DNA from: Siphonodentalium dalli
Lineage: Eukaryota; Mollusca; Scaphopoda; Gadilida; Siphonodentaliidae
DNA length: 64,000 bases
Reading direction: 5' to 3'
NCBI GenBank assembly: GCA_032622095.1
Contig: CP136062.1
Span: forward strand, 5,640,001-5,704,000
The position numbers and the translations under genes were made by a program. The notes beneath the pieces were generated by a model, which worked only from the letters and a program-made list of their open reading frames with translations, was not told where the DNA came from and ran no database searches. This document shows positions 58,726 to 64,000 of the stretch, piece after piece (positions within the stretch are counted from its first letter, which is position 1; every line of letters starts with the position of its first letter).

Positions 58726-59395
58726 TACACTTATTTATCCGAAAACTAATTAAAAATTAGATCAAATAAATACAAAATATGTATTCCCGGGCACCTCCCT
58801 CGTCACTGACATTTTCCTTTAAATAGCATCGTCGAACATTTTTTTTCCAATATATTCTGTTAAAAATATTGGATTGGAACAAGGATAATTTATACTTTTT
58901 CTGGAGTTTGTTTTCAAAATTTTGAGAAAAAAAATACAGCCTCCCTCCCTCTTCTAAAAAATGAGATATATTTGCTGAGAAGTGAGAACACATATAATGT
59001 ATATATATTTTAATCGTCCATAATTTTAATGGTCCATAACTAGTGCTGAAGGGGTCACTATCATCACGCGATGTGCGGTCAAGAATATCGCTTAATAAAT
59101 CAGTCCGGTTGAGTACCTTGCTTTACAAAATCTCAAGATTCCCGATACCGTCTTATAATTGCTTTTATTTTTGGATAATTCCAATGTCCAAAACAAAATG
59201 AAAATGCAAGCTGGTGTGACATAAAGTCTAAAGACGCACCATATCCTTACAATTAAATTGTTCTATGGTAGGCGTATATAAAATATCCCAGTAGTAGTGA
59301 TCCCAGTAAGATATTTCTTAAAGTGCTGTACTCAACTGCACTGATTCGTCAAGTGAGGTACTCGACAACACTTATTGTTACGCTGTGTACTCAAC
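58726..59395. other. Gene-free stretch
   Basis: AT-rich, no gene. Loose repetition of 'gtactcaac-gca' at about 59325-59400 lies just before the MITE. Confidence 0.4.
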
Positions 59396-59398
59396 CGC

Positions 59399-59736
59399 AA
59401 TATCGTGCGACATATATGACGCCATGTGCTGCACGCTTTAAGGTGACTGTAAATGTTGTTTCAATGTTGGATTGAGGATTGCAGTATTTGCTCCTGCAAT
59501 TCAGAAAGGGGGTGCAAATTATCATCATAATTTGGGGTTGTTCTCAAACAAAATGTCATTGTGGGATAGACTTACCGGTACTGTATGTCCAGTTAAACTT
59601 TATTCACATGCCCATATTAATTGAATGGAGATGGGACAGGATCTAAGTAAACTATCTGATTGTTTCAACATTGAAACAACATTTACAGTCACCTTAAAGC
59701 GTGCCACACATGGCGTCATATAAATCGCACGATATT
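59399..59736. mobile_element. 338-bp MITE with 71-bp terminal inverted repeats
   Basis: The left arm, 59399-59469 ('aatatcgtgcga' to 'tttcaatgttg'), is the reverse complement of the right arm, 59666-59736, with about five mismatches. 'cgctttaaggtgactgtaaa' followed by 'tgttgtttcaatgttg' is perfect in both. The 196-bp loop has no coding signal. No clear target duplication was identified. Confidence 0.88.
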
Positions 59737-60300
59737 AGAGCAGACCCTAAAGATTGGTGTGCGCACATGGTCAGATTTTATGTTTCTATCACTAGAGGAG
59801 TTACTACCATCGGGCATTAAGCACATGATGCGATCGGATCGTTCGATCTGTTTGTTTGTGTTCTCGTGAATGCAGTGGATTATTTTTAAGGTGGTACACG
59901 TAGGTCTACATTTGTGCATTTATCGGAGGAAATGTAATAAGAATTTCCAATAACTACTAATATTACAAGTTTTCTACAGTTAACTTACCTGGTTTAATTC
60001 ACCTCCCAATCAGGTATAGCCAAACTATATTGCTAGTGTGATGTTCACATTGTTTTGTTTTTGTATTCAGCTGTAGCTACTTGAACTTGAAGTACGCTGG
60101 GCGCCATGATGTTTTGACATAAAACATGTGATCGCATCATGATCATATCATTAGTTGAATCTGATTGGCTACTGGATTCCAGTTCGCATCAATCGAATGT
60201 AATCTAAATTATTTGATATCGTTAGTCCGATAGCAGGTACCACAATCTTCCCTCCTATTTCGTACAAACGGGCTCGAGCATGAGATCTGGATCCATATCC
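59737..60300. other. Gene-free spacer
   Basis: Nothing recognised between the MITE and the core array. Confidence 0.4.
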
Positions 60301-60302
60301 TG

Positions 60303-62545
60303 GTAATATTGTCAACATTCATGACAAATTTTATAAAGATCAGACCAAAGGTACGACCTGTAGCCCGTGCCAAAGGATTTAGTCATGCAAAGAGTAAAAT
60401 ACAAATTGGCTGCTGACGGCAATGTTTTTTTGCCGAATAACCCCAAAACTATTCGTTCCCATATACATGTCATTATTAACATCCATAACAAATTTCATGA
60501 AGATCTGACCAAAGCCACGACCTATAGCCCACACCAAAGGATTTAGTCATGCAAAGAGTAAAATCCAAGATGGCTGCTGGCGGCCATGTTATTGGGCCGA
60601 AAGACCCCAAAACGAATCAATCCCATCTATATGTCAATGTCAACATTCATGACAAATTTTATAAAGATCAGACCAAAGGTACGACCTGTAGCCCGCGCCA
60701 AAGGATGTAGTCATGCAAAGAGTAAAATCCAGGATGGCTGCTGGCGGCCATGTTTTTGGCCGAATGACCCCAAAACGACTCGTTCCCATCTACATGTCAT
60801 TATTAACATCCATGACACATTTCATGAAGATCAGACCAAAGGTACGACCTGTAGCCCGCGCCAAAGGATTTAGTCATGCAAAGAGTAAAATCCAAATTGG
60901 CTGCTGGCGGCCATATTTTTTGGCCGAACGACCCCAGAATGACCCGTTCCCATCTACATGTCATTATTAACATGGATTGCATTTTGAAATCCAAGATGGC
61001 CACTGGAAGCCATGTTTGTTTTGCCGAATGACCCCAGAACTAATCGTTCCCATCTACATGTCATTATTAACATCTATGACAAATTTGATGAAGATCTGAC
61101 CAAAGCTACGACCTGTTGCCCACGCCAAAGGATTTAGTCATGCAAAGAGTAAAATCCAAGATGGCTGCTGGCGGCCATGTTTTTTGGCCGAATGACCCCA
61201 GAATGACTCGTTCCCATCTACATGTACATGCCAATATTAACATCCTTGCAAAATGTCATGATGATCAGACAAGCAGTACGACCTGTATCCCGCGCCAATG
61301 GATTGCATTTTGAAATCCAAGATGGCCGCTGGCAGCCATGTTTTTTATTTGCCAAATGACCCCAAAACTAATCGTTCCGATCTACATGTCATTATTAACA
61401 TCCATAACAAATTGCATGAAGATCTGACCAAAGTTACGACATGTAGCCCGCGCCAAAGGATTTAGTCTTTCAAAGAGTAAAATCCAAGATGGCTGCTGGC
61501 GGCCATGTTATTGGGTCGAAAGACCCCAAAACGACTCGTTCCCATCAACATGTCATTTTTAACATCCATGACAAATTTGATGAAGATCTGACCAAAGCTA
61601 CGACCTGTAACCCACGCCAAAGGATTTAGTCATGCAATGAGTAAAATCCAAGATGGCTGCCGCGGCCATTTTTCGACCCCAGAATGACTCATTCCCATCT
61701 ACATGTCAATATCAACATTCATTACAAATTTCATAAAGATCAGACAAAAGCTACGACCTGTAGCCCGCGCCAAAGGATTTAGTCATGCAAAGAGTAAAAT
61801 CCAAGATGGCTGCTGACGGCCATGTTTTTTAGCCGAACGAACTCAGAATGACTCATTCCCATCTACATGTCAATATTAACATCCATGACAAATTTCATGA
61901 TGATCAGACAAGCAGTACGACCTGTAGTCCGCGCCAATGGATTGAATTTTGAAATCCGAGATGGCCACCAGCGGCCAAAATGAATCGTTCCCATCTACAT
62001 TTAAATGTCAACATTCATGGCAAATGTCATAATGATCTGACCTAAGGTACGACCTGTAACCTGTGCCAAAGGATTTAGTCATGCAAAGAGTGAAATCCAA
62101 GATGGCAGCTGGCAGCCAAGATTTTTGACTGAATGACCCCAAAATGATTCTTTTCAATCTACATGTCACTGTTAACATCCATGACAAATGTCATGAAGAT
62201 CCTACCAAAGCTACGACATGTAGCCCGCGCCAAAGGATTTAGTCATGCAAAGAGTAAAATCAAAGATGACTCGTTAACATCCATGACAAGTTTCATGATG
62301 ATCAGACAAACAGTACGACATGTAGACCGCGCCAATCGATTTAATTTTGAAATCCAAGATGGCTGGCAGTGGCCTTGTTTTTTGGCCAATGACCCCAAAA
62401 TGACTTGTTCCCATCTACATGTCAATGTCAACATTCATGACAAATTTTATAAAGATCAGACAAAAGGTACGACCTGTAGCCCGCGCCAAAGGAAATTGTT
62501 GACGGACACACGCACGCACACATGGACGACGTTGAGCTAATAATG
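60303..62545 (+). repeat. Longest 160-bp core array, about 14 units, with 3' tail
   Basis: Unit marks 'gcaaagagtaaaatccaaga' (or close) fall near 60386, 60550, 60716, 60878, 61143, 61471, 61634, 61788, 62082 and 62253. Intervals are about 163 bp or twice that; the skipped units use the other boundary, 'ccaatggattgcattttgaa'. The array ends with 'aaggaaattgttgacggaca', a (ca)n-like tract, 'ggacgacg' and 'ttgagctaataatg' (62480-62545), a shortened form of the tail at 7104-7132. It has no head: the array begins abruptly at 'gtcaacattcatgacaaatt' within a unit. Frames up to 125 codons here are read-throughs. Confidence 0.88.
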
Positions 62546-63340
62546 AATATGTGATGTGCCGCTTTTAATGAATTGGCAATGACATCAGTATGGAAATGGT
62601 CACTGCGGTGGAGTTACGATACATGCCGTTAGGTTATGATACACGGTCTACAGGTATTAGCGTGTTGTCACAACAGACGTTGAAGAAAATTATGATATAT
62701 GTCCATGAGGATCTTTTAAAGATTGGGTAAGTGTTGGCGCTGGGTATTGCTGTTAAAATAGTCACATCCATTAAAACCGCCATAAACATAATTAATATTA
62801 TAATAATCAAACCTTGTTCTTGTACCAATCATAAATACATGTATCACATTAATTTCAGCATGTTGTTATGTTAGTACTTTATGTTACATTGTATGTAAGC
62901 AAACGTCATCGTATGTAAACAAACAGTACATGTATGTAAAGAGTATGCGATAAGCAAAACACTCAACACCGAGTAGACCCCCACTGCATATAAATGTATA
63001 TGAACTTTTGTTAGAAATGCCACCATTATTTACTTACCGGTATAGCCAATTAATAAGCTAAATCTCAGATTTTGGTGCTGAATGGGTCACCATGAATCAC
63101 TCTCAACCTAATCAATCGTCACGGTGTTTTGCTTATCGCTCACTATTTACATGCTGTATATATACAAACGCTCCGCTCACACAAAGTGTTTTGCGGAAAA
63201 TAGCGCATTCTTAATATGATCATTATTCTATACTATTAGGATATTATTGAGGAAATTTTCATAATTTGGTACCGGTAACTGTTATTTCTAAATTAGTCCT
63301 TATTACATGTACCGGTACATATGTACATGTACACATGTGC
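62546..63340. other. Gene-free; dispersed repeat copy 2
   Basis: 62715-62880 is the partner of 40905-41060. The rest carries many tacatgta and accggta words but no gene. Confidence 0.5.
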
Positions 63341-63344
63341 AGTA

Positions 63345-63970
63345 GCTGATGTGCCTGACTTCATCCGGGCTCTTTGGGGAACAACGTTGCCAACCGGTAT
63401 ACATGTACAATGTATGAGTATATATCGAGGTCGCAGTCAAGGACACAGTCGCATATGAAATTGGACCCACCCATATAGTTCCCGGGGTCAAAGTAGGCCT
63501 TTGGTACATTAATACCAAATTTGAGTCCGATCAGTCGTGCAGTTTTCAAGTCTATAACACACAGAGACAGAAGTTCTAACATATAACATAATAGACCAAA
63601 TGATGTACCTGACTTCGTCCGCGCTATTTATGGATTTTTCTATGATCGCCTCCGTTTGGACAAAATATACAGCATCTTGACAATCGATGAGTCGAGGTCC
63701 AGAAACATATGAGTGTACATGTATGTGCGCTACCGGTAGGTCAATGTCAAAGACAGTCGCATGTGAAATTAGACCCGCCCATATTGTTTCCAGGATGAAA
63801 GAAGCCTACCGTACATACAATGTACATGTACCAATCGATTGAGGTACAGACACATACCTATAGTATATGAGAATATACCTACATGTATATGAGCGAGGTC
63901 ATGGTCATGAAATTGGACCCGCCCATTTCCGGGATCAAAGTAGACATACAATACATGTACCCCGCTTGGC
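63345..63970 (+). repeat. About 250-bp tandem repeat, two to three units
   Basis: 'gatgt-cctgacttc-tccg' at about 63349 and 63601 opens two units 251-252 bp apart. Each contains 'cagtcgcat-tgaaatt-gacc' and 'cgcccatat'. A partial third occurrence of 'gaaattggacccgcccat' is at about 63907. The repeat runs close to the window edge. Confidence 0.78.
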
Positions 63971-64000
63971 AAAACAAGTGTCCATTGGCACCGCGGTGTA

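Noticed and set aside
60586-62540. Frames reading SHAKSKIQDG and similar across all 160-bp blocks
   Set aside because: They are read-throughs of a conserved noncoding repeat; the same peptide appears at every block with stops between.

Overview
The window reads as nuclear DNA from a mollusc (bivalve or gastropod). This rests on its repeat families: arrays built on 'ggccataactc', roughly 160-bp cores built on 'aaatccaagatggc' with hairpin tails, and many copies of the self-complementary words tacatgta and accggt. I recall such families from molluscan genomes and could not check this. I found no intact host gene, tRNA or rRNA. Every coding stretch with recognisable motifs belongs to a decayed mobile element. 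Most open frames over 60 codons are read-throughs of tandem repeats.

Layout. 0.7-3.3 kb: 'ggccataactc' repeats ending in a hairpin. 3.6-5.7 kb: about 24 copies of an 88-bp satellite, followed by two long hairpins (6.06-6.30 kb). 6.6-10.85 kb: several blocks of the 160-bp core family. 12.4-17.2 kb: a 4.8-kb element with terminal inverted repeats of about 1.7 kb, inserted in a 95-bp tandem array and holding the broken halves of a gene. 19-26.5 kb: a 160-bp block followed by unrelated tandem arrays, including four palindromic MITE-like units spaced exactly 175 bp apart. 28-29 kb: the best bounded copy of the 160-bp family (head, cores, tail). 30.9-34.15 kb: a minisatellite split by a 5'-truncated LINE. 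36.3-38.05 kb: a second decayed gene of the kind found in the 12.4-kb element. 38.9-43.6 kb: hairpins, homopolymers and small dispersed repeats. 45.75-48 kb: an L2/CR1-like LINE on the minus strand. 50.1-52.1 kb: another core-plus-tetranucleotide array. 55.1-56.3 kb: a decayed retrotransposon gag on the minus strand. 59.4-59.7 kb: a MITE with 71-bp arms. 60.3-62.5 kb: the longest 160-bp core array. 63.3 kb to the end: a 250-bp tandem repeat.

The most interesting content is the pair of decayed genes at 13.9-15.8 kb and 36.3-38.05 kb. Both preserve, across many frameshifts, an acidic 'E/D-A/V-D-T' block, a 'DTD/DTY' block and a 'G-x-DTT' block. I associate these with a widespread uncharacterised metazoan protein family. 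The first copy lies inside an element with long inverted termini, and its N-terminal half appears to have been flipped. This links the family to a transposable element directly in sequence. The genes do not work together as a pathway; the window is a layered record of insertions into tandem repeats.
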